A stretch of 57,226 bases of DNA from Lachnospiraceae bacterium (GCA_018365895.1 JAGZJD010000008.1:1-57226); one strand, 5' to 3'; counted from the stretch's first letter, positions 18,601 to 27,119 are shown. Numbers and translations are program-made. Notes: generated by a model from the sequence alone, not told the origin.

Positions 18601-18776
18601 ACATGACCGATGTGCGGTTTTCCATTTGCTGTCGGAGGACCATCATAAAATGTATACGTCTCTCCTTCTTTGCGATGTTCCATACTCTTTTTGAAAATAT
18701 CATTTTCTTCCCAAAACTTTTCTGTTTTCTTCTCACGCTCTACGAAATTCAAATTTGTAGATACTTTCTGATACAT
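15669..18776 (-). CDS. ileS: Isoleucyl-tRNA synthetase
   Basis: 1035 aa, class I, the longer eukaryote-like type 2 IleRS. HIGH motif in PPTANGKPHIGHVLTR (~47-62), CP1 editing domain with TTTPWTLPSNVALCV, KMSKS as K588-S592 in QKMSKSKGNAV, plus the WYVRRSRERFW anticodon-region signature. Transcribed behind an Ile T-box leader. Type 2 enzymes are known for reduced sensitivity to mupirocin, which can be inferred but not shown here. Confidence 0.97.
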   Translation of the reverse strand: MYQKVSTNLNFVEREKKTEKFWEENDIFKKSMEHRKEGETYTFYDGPPTANGKPHIGHVLTRVIKDMIPRYRTMKGYMVPRKAGWDTHGLPVELEVEKLLGLDGKEQIEEYGLEPFIGHCKDSVWKYKGMWEDFSKTVGYWADMENPYVTYDNNFIESEWWALKQIWEKGLLYKGYKIVPYCPRCGTPLSSHEVAQGYKDVKERSAIVRFKVVGEDAYFLAWTTTPWTLPSNVALCVNPEETYVKVKNDGYTYYMAEALVETVLEGDKEILETYKGKDLEYKEYEPLFPFVELKKKAYYVTCADYVTLTDGTGVVHIAPAFGEDDSQVGRRYDLPFLQLVDEKGEMTKETPWEGTFCKKADPMVLEDLEKRGLLFSAPNFEHSYPHCWRCDTPLIYYARESWFIKMTEVKEDLIRNNNTINWIPESIGKGRFGDWLENVQDWGISRNRYWGTPLNIWECECGHQHAIGSIEELKAMSDNCPDDIELHRPFIDKVTIKCPHCGKEMHRVPEVIDCWFDSGAMPFAQHHYPFENKEVFEQQFPANFISEAVDQTRGWFYSLLAISTLIFNKAPYKNVIVLGHVQDENGQKMSKSKGNAVDPFDALETYGADAIRWYFYVNSAPWLPNRFHGKAVVEGQRKFMGTLWNTYAFFVLYANIDGFDATKYTLDYDKLPVMDKWLLSKLNSLIKTVDDNLANYRIPESARALQDFVDDMSNWYVRRSRERFWAKGMEQDKINAYMTLYTALVTVSKVAAPMIPFMTEDIYQNLVRGIDANAPESIHLCDYPVANEAYIDKELEENMKEVLDIVVMGRACRNAANIKNRQPIGKMFVKAEKELPEFYKEIVAEELNVKEVEFTDDVRNFTSYTFKPQLKTVGPKYGKLLGGIKAALTSLDGNAAMDEVNATEQLKLNVNGEEVILLREDLLIDMAQTEGYVSESDYGVTVVLDTNLTPELLEEGFVREIISKIQTMRKEADFEVTDHIKVTYEGSEKAEAVFEAHKEEIGSEVLATEVKKQTPAGYVKEWSINGEKVTLGVER

Positions 18777-18878
18777 GATCTTTCTTCCTTTCCTGAATTT
18801 TCTTTCATGTCTTCTTTATTTAGGCACCTTCTGCAGTGCGCTTTTGCCTTGCGGAGGATATATCTCCGTAAAACAAAA

Positions 18879-19194
18879 AGCAGATTCCATCCCTGTAAAA
18901 GGACGAAATCTGCTGTTACTACATCATAAGCATATCGTTATACCACCTGTTACTGCATACTAACATATGCGCTCTTGTTAACGGTAGAATCCCGGCAGCG
19001 CTTAATCATTCCGAATCTTCTTCGTCCTTTTCAGCGTGCAGCTCAGAAGTGATCTTCGTATCTGCTTACTCGCACCGGTCTTGCACCATCTCCGGCTCGC
19101 TTTGCCTTTCAAACAGATCTTACTGTCTTCTTCAATGCCTTTGTTATTTACACAATTCCTCTATATTATAGAAAAAAATCTGCGAATATGTCAA
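18879..19194 (-). ncRNA. T-box riboswitch (Ile) controlling ileS, with promoter
   Basis: Promoter TTGACA (19189-19194), 18 bases, TATAAT (19165-19170). The leader (~19157 down) has Stem I with an AUC isoleucine specifier at 19051-19053 in GAAGATCACTTCTGAGC, the T-box core AACAGGTGGTATAACG (18936-18951), and a terminator of arms 18901-18914 and 18879-18892 ending in TTTTTGTTTT. Uncharged tRNA-Ile is expected to stabilise the antiterminator. The specifier agrees with the downstream gene. Confidence 0.93.
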
Positions 19195-19213
19195 GAGTAA
19201 AGAGTGATTTTAT

Positions 19214-20941
19214 TTAACCTTTACGATTTCGCGTATAATGATTTTGATTTGCAGAATGATTATGATCGTAGCGGCTCCGATACTGTTCATTTTTGTAATT
19301 CAAATCCGTTCTGCGTTTGATATCATTTCTTCCAGCTCTTCCCTCATAATTCCTTGGATAACTCTGACGGTTTTGCTGACGACTTTGCTGATGCTTTTGT
19401 CTTTCTGCACTCCGCCGTCTTTCCTCTGCTTTCATTTCCAGCTTCTTTTCACGTTTTCTCTTCAGATTTCGACGACGGCGCTTTTCTTTCTCACAGCGAA
19501 CATAAATATAAAGACTAATTCCGACAACCAGGATGACTGCTCCGATTCCGATCAGAATCTTCGCCCAGAGAGGAAGTCCTTCTTCTTTTTCTTCTTTAGG
19601 CTTCTCTGCTTTTCCATTAGCTTCTTCTGTTTTCTTCTCCTGTTTTAGAAGATATCCTTCCGAAAAAGTTAATTTTGCTTTTCCAATCGGAACATTTCCA
19701 TAAGTATAAGTAACTTCTGCCTCTTTTTTATCGTCTTCTGCCGGAACAACCGTCTTCTCTACCTTCTCCATTAATTCATCTGTCGAAGAAGTTTTAGGAA
19801 GAATCACATATGCATCTTCCGGAATTTTTGAAAAATCTTTCGAAGTCTCTACGTTCTTTAATAATACCTTTTGGAAATTATTAAATGCATATTCAAATAA
19901 CGCCTGTGTATCCGTGTACGCAACACCTCCTCTTGTGCGTAGCACCACACAGACAAGCTGCATACCATTCTTCTCTGCATAAGATACAAGAGTTGTTCTG
20001 GCCTGATCTGTATATCCTGTCTTTCCACTTGTGCAGGCATCATAATAATACTGATTTCCTTCATAGATCATCTTATGATTCTGCTGAAATATACGCTGTT
20101 CTCCCACTAAGTTTGTCGGTGGAATTGTATACTGCTGCGTTCTAATCACATTGCGAAAAGCTTCATATTTATATGCCTCTGCGCTAATTATTGCCATATC
20201 TTTTGCAGAAACATAATGATTCGGATCATGAAGTCCATTCGCATTCATAAAATGAGTATTTTCACATCCAAGTTCCTGCGCTCTTGTTGTCATTTTATCA
20301 ATAAATCCAGTATAACCAATCCCTAATTTATTTCCAATATTCTCAGCAATTGCATAGGAGACTTCATTGGCAGAAGCCAAAAGCATTCCATACATCGCAT
20401 CATTTAGCGAAATCTCTTCTCCTGCCTGCATCCCAATATGAGCATCTCCATATTCAAGAAAATTAATACAGTCTTCTGAAAATGTAACGCGATCCGTATT
20501 TAGATCTCCGTTCTCTAATGCCAAAAGCGCTGTCATAATTTTTGTGATGCTTGCCGGATACTCTTTCTTATCTACCTGTTTCCCATAGAGAATCGCTCCG
20601 CTGTTTATATCCATCACAATGGCGCTGTCTGTCGTCACATCCGGTCCCTGCGGCCAATTTTCAAGACTATTTGTCTCCGGTTTAATCGAAAGTTGAACCG
20701 CCATCTGTTTCTCAATATCTTCTTCTGTCATCGGCATTGTTGAAGATTCAATTGTTACCGGATCAATTTTATATCCTCCATTCGGATCTGCTGCCTGTCC
20801 CTCTGCATTTTGCGCTGTCGGATCTTCTGACGGCTGCCCAGACTCGTTCTGCGTATCCGTTGCCGATGCTATGATTCCACTGCCGGACAAAAGCATAGCA
20901 CCTGCCAGAAATGCTGCAATTAATTTATTCCACAATTTCAT
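19214..20941 (-). CDS. D-alanyl-D-alanine carboxypeptidase with basic C-terminal tail
   Basis: 575 aa. Signal peptide (KLIAAFLAGAMLLSGSGIIASA), S11 peptidase domain (~100-370) with S131-I-T-K134, SAN in LLASANEVSYA, and KTG in CTSGKTGYT; PBP5-type C-terminal beta domain; a membrane helix (~LPLWAKILIGIGAVILVVGI) and a ~95-residue Arg/Lys/Gln-rich tail. It trims the terminal D-Ala of stem peptides. The start at 20941 is set by TTTGGAGG; an upstream in-frame ATG at 21049 would add 36 residues in front of the signal peptide. The long cytoplasmic basic tail is unusual for the family. Confidence 0.92.
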   Translation of the reverse strand: MKLWNKLIAAFLAGAMLLSGSGIIASATDTQNESGQPSEDPTAQNAEGQAADPNGGYKIDPVTIESSTMPMTEEDIEKQMAVQLSIKPETNSLENWPQGPDVTTDSAIVMDINSGAILYGKQVDKKEYPASITKIMTALLALENGDLNTDRVTFSEDCINFLEYGDAHIGMQAGEEISLNDAMYGMLLASANEVSYAIAENIGNKLGIGYTGFIDKMTTRAQELGCENTHFMNANGLHDPNHYVSAKDMAIISAEAYKYEAFRNVIRTQQYTIPPTNLVGEQRIFQQNHKMIYEGNQYYYDACTSGKTGYTDQARTTLVSYAEKNGMQLVCVVLRTRGGVAYTDTQALFEYAFNNFQKVLLKNVETSKDFSKIPEDAYVILPKTSSTDELMEKVEKTVVPAEDDKKEAEVTYTYGNVPIGKAKLTFSEGYLLKQEKKTEEANGKAEKPKEEKEEGLPLWAKILIGIGAVILVVGISLYIYVRCEKEKRRRRNLKRKREKKLEMKAEERRRSAERQKHQQSRQQNRQSYPRNYEGRAGRNDIKRRTDLNYKNEQYRSRYDHNHSANQNHYTRNRKG

Positions 20942-21100
20942 TATTTTCCTCCAAAGATATCCACATAAGCACACAGTTATCCCCAAAAACACCTCGTACT
21001 TATCGACATTTACAAAAAAGTTCCATTTGATATGATAGCTTATTGACATGAAAAAAACAATATGAATTGCAAAAGCATTCGCAGAAAAATAAAGATTTTA

Positions 21101-21153
21101 AAAAAATCCAAAGGCAAGTGAAACTCATACGAGTCCACCTGCCCTCTATTTGG
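21101..21153 (-). terminator. Terminator of the fprA operon
   Basis: Minus strand: CCAAA ... GGCAGGTG ... ACTC-GTAT-GAGT ... CACTTGCC ... TTTGG then a T run; a long near-perfect hairpin. Confidence 0.85.
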
Positions 21154-21200
21154 AACTATCTTATTAACTTCCAGCTTCTTTCAGAATCCCTCTCCAAACA

Positions 21201-22406
21201 CTACTTCTTCAAACTCTCCACAAGCTTCTGAGCTAATTTATCCAGCATTTCTTCCTGATTATCTTTTAGTGCAGATTTAATTGTTACTTTTTCCTCCAAC
21301 ACTTCAACATTTTTAAGTCCCGCGATCAGTTCTGCCATCTGTTTTCCGGAGGCAGGCGCCCAGGAACCATTTTCAATCAAAGCTACCGTACGATTCTGAA
21401 CATTATGCGCTTTCAAATCGTGTAGCAATGTTTCCATTGGTGTAAAAATTCCATTATTATATGTTGCAGCTGCAAATACAATATGACTGTATTTAAATGT
21501 ATCTGCAAGCACATAAGAAATATCTGTCTTAGAAATATCACATACTTTAATATGTTTGATTCCCTGATCTGCAAGCTTACCTGCAAGAACTTCTGCCGCA
21601 TTTTCAGTATTGCCGTAGACAGAACCATACACAATTAAAACTGAATTTTCTTCGGCTGTGTAAGTACTCCACATTTGATATTTCTCAACAAATTTTTCTA
21701 TATTTTCTCTCCAGATCAAACCATGGAGCGGACAAATCATCTTAATTTCCAGGGCGGATGCCTTCTTTAGTAAAGCCTGTACCTGCATACCATATTTACC
21801 AACAATATTCGTATAGTATCTTCTCGCCTCATCTATCTGTTCACAGCAAAATTCTGTCTCATCCGCAAATACATTACCGCTTAGAGCGCCAAAGGAGCCA
21901 AATGCATCTGCAGAGAAGAGGATTCCTTCTGTCACATCATATGTTACCATTACTTCCGGCCAGTGTACCATCGGCGCCATCACGAATTTCAGTTCGTGCT
22001 TTCCTGTAGAAAATGTATCGCCTTCTTTTACAATATATGCTCTGGAATCTACTTCGAAATCATAAAACTGTTTTACCATCCCGATTGTTTTGGCATTTCC
22101 GATAATCTGAAGTTTTGGATAGCGCAGGATTAATTCTTCAATGACTGCACAGTGATCCGGTTCCATATGATTGACTACCACATAATCAAGGGCACGTTCT
22201 CCCAGTACACCTTTTATATTTTCCAAGAATTGTCTGCTGACAGAATGATCTACCGTATCAAGAAGTATCGTTTTCTCATCTACATAAAGATATGAATTAT
22301 AGGAAACTCCATCTCTCAACGGATACACATTTTCAAATAACGCAAGCCTTCTGTCACTCGCCCCTACCCAATATAAATGCTCTGCTATCTTTCTTACATT
22401 TTTCAT
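21201..22406 (-). CDS. fprA: FprA-family flavodiiron protein
   Basis: 401 aa. N-terminal metallo-beta-lactamase-like di-iron domain (~1-250) with HMEPDH and downstream LHGLIWR ligands; C-terminal flavodoxin domain (~255-400) beginning VLIVYGSVYGNTENAAEVLA. These enzymes reduce O2 to water (and some NO) in anaerobes, receiving electrons from rubredoxin or NAD(P)H oxidoreductases. It lies 24 bases after the 858-aa redox fusion gene, so the two are probably cotranscribed and the fusion's flavoprotein part may supply electrons (inference). Confidence 0.94.
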   Translation of the reverse strand: MKNVRKIAEHLYWVGASDRRLALFENVYPLRDGVSYNSYLYVDEKTILLDTVDHSVSRQFLENIKGVLGERALDYVVVNHMEPDHCAVIEELILRYPKLQIIGNAKTIGMVKQFYDFEVDSRAYIVKEGDTFSTGKHELKFVMAPMVHWPEVMVTYDVTEGILFSADAFGSFGALSGNVFADETEFCCEQIDEARRYYTNIVGKYGMQVQALLKKASALEIKMICPLHGLIWRENIEKFVEKYQMWSTYTAEENSVLIVYGSVYGNTENAAEVLAGKLADQGIKHIKVCDISKTDISYVLADTFKYSHIVFAAATYNNGIFTPMETLLHDLKAHNVQNRTVALIENGSWAPASGKQMAELIAGLKNVEVLEEKVTIKSALKDNQEEMLDKLAQKLVESLKK

Positions 22407-22430
22407 GTTCTATGTTCCTTCCTATTTTTC

Positions 22431-25007
22431 TTAACACGTTGCTCCGCCTACAAGATGAAGTTTTGCTCCGATAATCTCATCTTTGCGTGCAAATATATCA
22501 TCACTCAAAAGCTGTGCTTCCACATTTTCAAATCCAAGTCTCTCAATCGTATCCGAAAATCTCTCTCCCGTCTCTCCCTGTTCACGGAAAAGCAGAATTG
22601 CTTTCTCAATCACATCAAGCGCCTTTTCTTTCTCTGTAAATACAACAGACAGCGGTTTTCCATGTGCAAATCTCTTGCCCCATCTTCCGCCGATATAGAT
22701 TCTGTAACCGTATGTACCGTCCTCAATCGCTTTGAACGGACATTTTCCAACACAGAGACCACAGTTATTACACTCATTTTCATCAATACGAAGCACTCCG
22801 TCTACAACTTTTGCTGCTTTCACTTTACATGTATTTTCAATCTGGCATACTTTACAGCCACGGCACTTCTCTGCTTCAAATTCCGGAATTCTCTGACCGA
22901 TAATTCCGATATCATTCAAATTCGGTTTTACACAGTTGTTCGGGCATCCACCTACTGCGATTTTGAACTTATGCGGAAGTTTTACATTTGCATAACCGTG
23001 GAAAAATCTTTCATGTATCTCTTCTGACAACGCAAATGTATCAATTAGTCCATATTGACATGTTGTTCCTTTACATGATACGACCGGGCGCACCTTTGAT
23101 CCGGTTCCTCCTGTTTCCAGACCTGCCCCTGCTACAAATGCTCTGAGCTCTTCAATCTTATCAAATGGAACTCCCTGAATCTCCACTGTCAGGCGGGATG
23201 TCATCGCAATTTCTCCGCTTCCGAACCGTTCTGCCGCTTCCATAATACATCTTACTTCATCTGCTGTAATCTTTCCATTTCTTGTAATAATACGGGCATT
23301 AAATTTGTTTGTCCCTTTATTATGTAAAAATCCCCATGCTTTTACTCTTGTAATATCTTCCTGACTTACTGTAACGTCTTCTTGTGCTTTAACAGTATTA
23401 ACAAACAAACCGCCCTCAAGCACTTTCGTATTCGTATATCCATAATATTTCAGACGGTTCTGGAGCAGATATCCACGTTTGCCCTTCGCGCAGACAAGAA
23501 GTAATTTCTCATCTTTCTCAAGACCGTCAATTGGTCTATCCACGGTAGTTACATCCACATATGGCGCTCCTGAAATGGACGGCTGCAAAGACGCATCTAC
23601 AATTTTATATTCTTTTGCGGCGCCTTTGGCAAACTCTGCCGGAGTCATACTCTCAAGCATACCATCCAGTTTATTTACCAGAATATTGACTGCTGTCACA
23701 AATGGATGGATTGCTGTGGAAAATGACGGTGCATATGCCAGATCCATATTCTGAAGCTTGGAAAGCTCTGCTCCCATCGTAAGTGCAACCACTCCAATAT
23801 CTATAACTTTATCCACCGCTCCCTGGCCAAGTACCTGAACTCCCAGAAGTCTGCGGCTTGTCCGATCTGCAATTAATTTAATAATAAAGGAACCTGCACC
23901 CGGATAGTAGTGCGCTTTATCATCTACAACACAAGTCACTGTCTCTGTATCATATCCCTCTGCCTTCGCAGCTTCCTCGCTTAACCCGGTTCTTCCTCCG
24001 TTCAATTCCGGAAGACGAATGACTGCCGTTCCAAGTACACCCGAATAAGAAACTGATTTTCCTGCAATGCCTTCTGCCAGTGTACGCCCTTCCATATTTG
24101 CAGAAGAACCCATTGGAGACCACGCTGTTTTGCCTGTCATACGATTCTTTACACATACACAGTCGCCTGCTGCATATACATCCGGAACATTCGTCCGCAG
24201 CATCTCATCTACCACAATGGTTCCGTTTGGCATCAAATTTACACCACTGTCTTTCAAAAAGGCGGTATTTGGCCGAATTCCGAGAGACATGACTACCATA
24301 TCTGCTTTCAGCTCACCCTGATCTGTCTTCACACCTTCAGCCTTTGTCTGTCCAACAATTGCTTCAAGCTTTGTATTCAGAAGCACTTTTATTCCTTTTT
24401 TCTCCAAATGACGTTTTACATAATCTGCAAGTTCACGGTCAAATCCTGGCATAATCTGATCAGCCATATCAATTACTGTCACAGCCAATCCCTGTGTCAT
24501 CAGATTCTCTGCAATCTCAAGTCCGATAAATCCGCCCCCTGCAACAACTGCTCGTTTCGCTCCGGAAGAAATCATATATTCCTTTGTCTCAATAGCATCA
24601 TCCGGTGTTCGCATTGTAAATACTCCCGGAAGATCTGCGCCTGATACTCTCGGAACAATTGCAGATGCTCCGGAAGCGATGATGCATGTATCAAAAGAAT
24701 AGCTTTCCTCTGCTCCTGTACGCTGATTTTTCACAATAGCTTCTTTTGTATCCGGATGCAATGCAATGACTTCTCGTTCCGTCAGCACTTTCACTCCTGT
24801 CAGCGCTGCAAATTTTGCCGGTGTATTTACAATAAGCTGTTCCTTATCCGGAATCACGTCTCCCACATAATACGGCAGACCACAGCCTGCATAAGAAATA
24901 TCTCTGCTTTTTGTCACAATTGTTACTTCTGCAGAACGGTCTTCTCTTTTTAATTTTGCCGCAGCCTTTGTTCCTGCTGCAACACCGCCAATGACCAATA
25001 CTTTCAT
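22431..25007 (-). CDS. CoA-disulfide reductase / rhodanese / sirohaem-reductase / ferredoxin fusion
   Basis: 858 aa with four modules. Residues 1-445: FAD/NAD(P)H pyridine-nucleotide-disulfide oxidoreductase, MKVLVIGGVAAGTKAAAKL, with the single redox Cys42 in SYAGCGLPYY typical of CoA-disulfide/persulfide reductases. ~455-555: rhodanese domain with Cys506 in LVCAKGKRGY. ~570-735: sulfite/nitrite-reductase-like region with the sirohaem-Fe4S4 cysteines in SCKGTTCQYG and GGCPNNC. ~735-790: two 4Fe-4S sites, CRGCKVC and CNNCGLCVGKCPF. The combination points to NAD(P)H-driven reduction of persulfide, polysulfide or sulfite. Own promoter upstream; cotranscribed with fprA. Substrate is inference. 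Confidence 0.85.
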   Translation of the reverse strand: MKVLVIGGVAAGTKAAAKLKREDRSAEVTIVTKSRDISYAGCGLPYYVGDVIPDKEQLIVNTPAKFAALTGVKVLTEREVIALHPDTKEAIVKNQRTGAEESYSFDTCIIASGASAIVPRVSGADLPGVFTMRTPDDAIETKEYMISSGAKRAVVAGGGFIGLEIAENLMTQGLAVTVIDMADQIMPGFDRELADYVKRHLEKKGIKVLLNTKLEAIVGQTKAEGVKTDQGELKADMVVMSLGIRPNTAFLKDSGVNLMPNGTIVVDEMLRTNVPDVYAAGDCVCVKNRMTGKTAWSPMGSSANMEGRTLAEGIAGKSVSYSGVLGTAVIRLPELNGGRTGLSEEAAKAEGYDTETVTCVVDDKAHYYPGAGSFIIKLIADRTSRRLLGVQVLGQGAVDKVIDIGVVALTMGAELSKLQNMDLAYAPSFSTAIHPFVTAVNILVNKLDGMLESMTPAEFAKGAAKEYKIVDASLQPSISGAPYVDVTTVDRPIDGLEKDEKLLLVCAKGKRGYLLQNRLKYYGYTNTKVLEGGLFVNTVKAQEDVTVSQEDITRVKAWGFLHNKGTNKFNARIITRNGKITADEVRCIMEAAERFGSGEIAMTSRLTVEIQGVPFDKIEELRAFVAGAGLETGGTGSKVRPVVSCKGTTCQYGLIDTFALSEEIHERFFHGYANVKLPHKFKIAVGGCPNNCVKPNLNDIGIIGQRIPEFEAEKCRGCKVCQIENTCKVKAAKVVDGVLRIDENECNNCGLCVGKCPFKAIEDGTYGYRIYIGGRWGKRFAHGKPLSVVFTEKEKALDVIEKAILLFREQGETGERFSDTIERLGFENVEAQLLSDDIFARKDEIIGAKLHLVGGATC

Positions 25008-25056
25008 ATAATATACACCTGTTCCTTTCCGAAATTTTCACTATCGCTCTATCTCT

Positions 25057-25105
25057 ATTATACGCAATCTACGGAAAATGCCAAGAAAAAATAAACAGTA
25101 GATTG
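25057..25105 (-). promoter_or_regulatory. Promoter of the redox fusion-fprA operon with dyad
   Basis: Minus strand TTGGCA (25079-25084), 16 bases, TATAAT (25057-25062). The perfect 8-bp inverted repeat CAATCTAC (25065-25072) / GTAGATTG (25098-25105) places one half in the spacer and one half upstream of the -35. Confidence 0.6.
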
Positions 25106-25112
25106 TATTTTT

Positions 25113-25634
25113 CTACATACCGGCAAGAATCACACTTGCTATAAGTCCAGCAAGGGTGGCGACAAGCCCTCCGGCAAGAGTGTATCTTGTCTTTTTAATA
25201 CCGGCTGTCATAAAATAAATAGACATTGTATAAAAAATCGTTTCTGTACACGCCATAGAAATGGATGCGATCATACCAATATAGGAATCTGTTCCATATT
25301 CTTTAAACACATCCAGCAGAAGGCCCGATGCTGCTGAAGACGAAAACATCTTTACTACCGTAAGCGGAACAAGTTCTCCCGGAAACCCAACTTTACTACT
25401 GACACATCCGATACAACCAGCAATAAAATCAAGAAATCCAGATGCCCGCAAGATTCCAACCGCTACCATCAGACCAATCAAAGTTGGCATAATTTTCACG
25501 ACTGTCAGAAATCCACTTCTTGCTCCTTTAATAAATTCCTGATACACATTAACCTGCTCCAAAAGTCCATACACCACAATAGACAGAATAATAAAAGGAA
25601 CAATGTAATCTGAACAATACATCAACACGCTCAT
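25113..25634 (-). CDS. spmB: Spore maturation protein B
   Basis: 173 aa, five or six hydrophobic segments. Begins MSVLMYCSDYIVPFIILSIV and contains FIKGARSGFLTVVKIMPTLI and PLTVVKMFSSSAASGLL, hallmarks of SpmB (nucleoside-recognition/Gate fold). With SpmA it is needed for spore core dehydration. Normally next to spmA; here two queuine-salvage genes intervene. The ribosome site GCGGAG lies in the 3' arm of a terminator-like hairpin, as for spmA and spoIID. Confidence 0.93.
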   Translation of the reverse strand: MSVLMYCSDYIVPFIILSIVVYGLLEQVNVYQEFIKGARSGFLTVVKIMPTLIGLMVAVGILRASGFLDFIAGCIGCVSSKVGFPGELVPLTVVKMFSSSAASGLLLDVFKEYGTDSYIGMIASISMACTETIFYTMSIYFMTAGIKKTRYTLAGGLVATLAGLIASVILAGM

Positions 25635-25636
25635 AA

Positions 25637-25688
25637 AAAACTCCGCACCATTCTTTTTACAGAATATGCGGAGTTTTCTTTAATATGT
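25637..25688 (-). promoter_or_regulatory. SD-containing hairpin with SigE-like promoter before spmB
   Basis: Minus strand AAAACTCCGCA (25667-25677) pairs perfectly with TGCGGAGTTTT (25637-25647), then U residues and the spmB ATG; GGAG is 6 bases before the ATG. SigE-like -35 ACATATT (25682-25688), 13 bases, -10 CATATTCT (25661-25668); a start 6-8 bases later falls in the loop. It also serves as terminator for yhhQ. Confidence 0.58.
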
Positions 25689-25696
25689 TCTAAATA

Positions 25697-26395
25697 TTAT
25701 ACTTCACTTCTCGGTTTAATTTTCCTTGCCCAATAGACAAACGGTGTGTCAAGCAGGCTTGTAACAAGATAAATAACATAGCTTGAACCAAGTACAGACA
25801 GAAGTGTTTTTCCGTCGTAAACTCCCCAGAAAGCTCCGACCGTGAATAATACTGTATTTAAAAGCTGTGAGATCATTGTAGAACCATTGTTGCGCAGCCA
25901 CAGAAAACGACTGTGGTCGTGATATTTCCTATCTGTTAATTCCCACCATTTATGATACAGCCATACATCAAATTTCTGACAGATTGCATACACGGCAAAA
26001 CTCACAAGCATCAGACGCGGTGTATTTGAAAAAATTGCCTGAATACTCGGCATCGCCCAGTCTCCTTGCGCCGGTGTATATAACAGCCATAGCTGAGAAA
26101 TTAAAATAAACATCATGGATGTCATAATCCCTATATTCACTGCACGATTTGCTTTTTCTTTTCCTCCAATCTCGCTAATAATATCTGTTACGAGAAATGT
26201 AGATGCAAACATAACATTTCCCAGTGTTTGCTCCATACCAAACGCTTTGATCAAAATCAATACTTCAATATTAGCAGAAATCGTTGCAAGTACCGTCCAG
26301 CAATACAACCCGGTAACTCCCATTAGATAGTAAAATAATAATGTTCCTCCAAACAAAAGGATTACAGAAATGCATAACAGCAATTCATTAGACAT
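25697..26395 (-). CDS. yhhQ: Queuosine-precursor transporter YhhQ
   Basis: 232 aa, six membrane helices. Family signatures: VTGLYCWTVLATISANIEVL, TLGNVMFASTFLVTDIISEI and the later LYHKWWELT...LRNNGSTMISQLLNT. YhhQ imports 7-deazaguanine precursors or queuine. Its ATG overlaps the end of queL by 8 bases, so the pair is translationally coupled. Ends in the hairpin that precedes spmB. Confidence 0.92.
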   Translation of the reverse strand: MSNELLLCISVILLFGGTLLFYYLMGVTGLYCWTVLATISANIEVLILIKAFGMEQTLGNVMFASTFLVTDIISEIGGKEKANRAVNIGIMTSMMFILISQLWLLYTPAQGDWAMPSIQAIFSNTPRLMLVSFAVYAICQKFDVWLYHKWWELTDRKYHDHSRFLWLRNNGSTMISQLLNTVLFTVGAFWGVYDGKTLLSVLGSSYVIYLVTSLLDTPFVYWARKIKPRSEV

Positions 26396-27119
26396 GTTTT
26401 TCTCCTCCTACTCCAAAATCTGTATTTTCCATTAAAATATCTACCCGCTCGTTTTCAATATAGTCAGGATAGATCCGCTCCCGGAATACTTTGATTACAT
26501 CCGGATCCGGTTTTATCAAAGTTGTATTCTCCACCATAATATTGAGACAGATCCGTTCAAAGTGTGCCAGTCCTGTTTCAATATCATATCGCATAGATGC
26601 CTCTGTCTGTCCGCTCAGTCCAAACAAAAAACATGCTTCATCAAAATATTGCGCAATTACTTCCGGATCATTTTCCGGAAGCCCCTTCTTCATTACCTCT
26701 TGACGCATCTGCTCATCAAACGTTTCAATTCCTGTTTTGATTTTTACAATCATTCCCTGATCAGCAAATCTCTTCCTAAAATCCGCTACTTCTCTACGGT
26801 GGATCCAATGACATTCAAAATGAATTTCTCCGATTTCTTTTTCTTTACAGACAGCAATAATCTTTTCAATAGTTTTTTCATCCAGATCACAAAAACTTCC
26901 GGAATTAATCACTTCCAGTTTATGGTACAGACCTGTTACTTTATTAAGCTCCTGCTCATTCAGCCGGAAATTCGCCTCCTCATCCGGAGAAGCATCAAAA
27001 TGATAGTCACAAAATGCACAGCGTTTCCACTTACAGCCGCTTCCACGCAGCATCACAATCTCCCGCTTATTTTTCTCCCGGATCACACTGTATCGTTCCG
27101 GTTCAAACTTCTCTTCCAT
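26388..27119 (-). CDS. queL: QueL-like non-canonical radical SAM queuine lyase
   Basis: 243 aa radical SAM-type protein with a spaced motif C29-x4-C34-x2-C37 (GSGCKWKRCAFCDYHFD), not the classical Cx3Cx2C. Coupling to yhhQ is the arrangement described for queuine salvage in Clostridioides difficile, where QueL releases queuine from queuosine and YhhQ imports the substrate. I assign QueL from the non-canonical cysteine spacing, size and context; no direct alignment was possible. Further features: EVINSGSFCDLDEKTIEKII, FECHWIHRREV, KIKTGIETFDEQMR. RBS AAGGAGG. Confidence 0.75.
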   Translation of the reverse strand: MEEKFEPERYSVIREKNKREIVMLRGSGCKWKRCAFCDYHFDASPDEEANFRLNEQELNKVTGLYHKLEVINSGSFCDLDEKTIEKIIAVCKEKEIGEIHFECHWIHRREVADFRKRFADQGMIVKIKTGIETFDEQMRQEVMKKGLPENDPEVIAQYFDEACFLFGLSGQTEASMRYDIETGLAHFERICLNIMVENTTLIKPDPDVIKVFRERIYPDYIENERVDILMENTDFGVGGEKHV

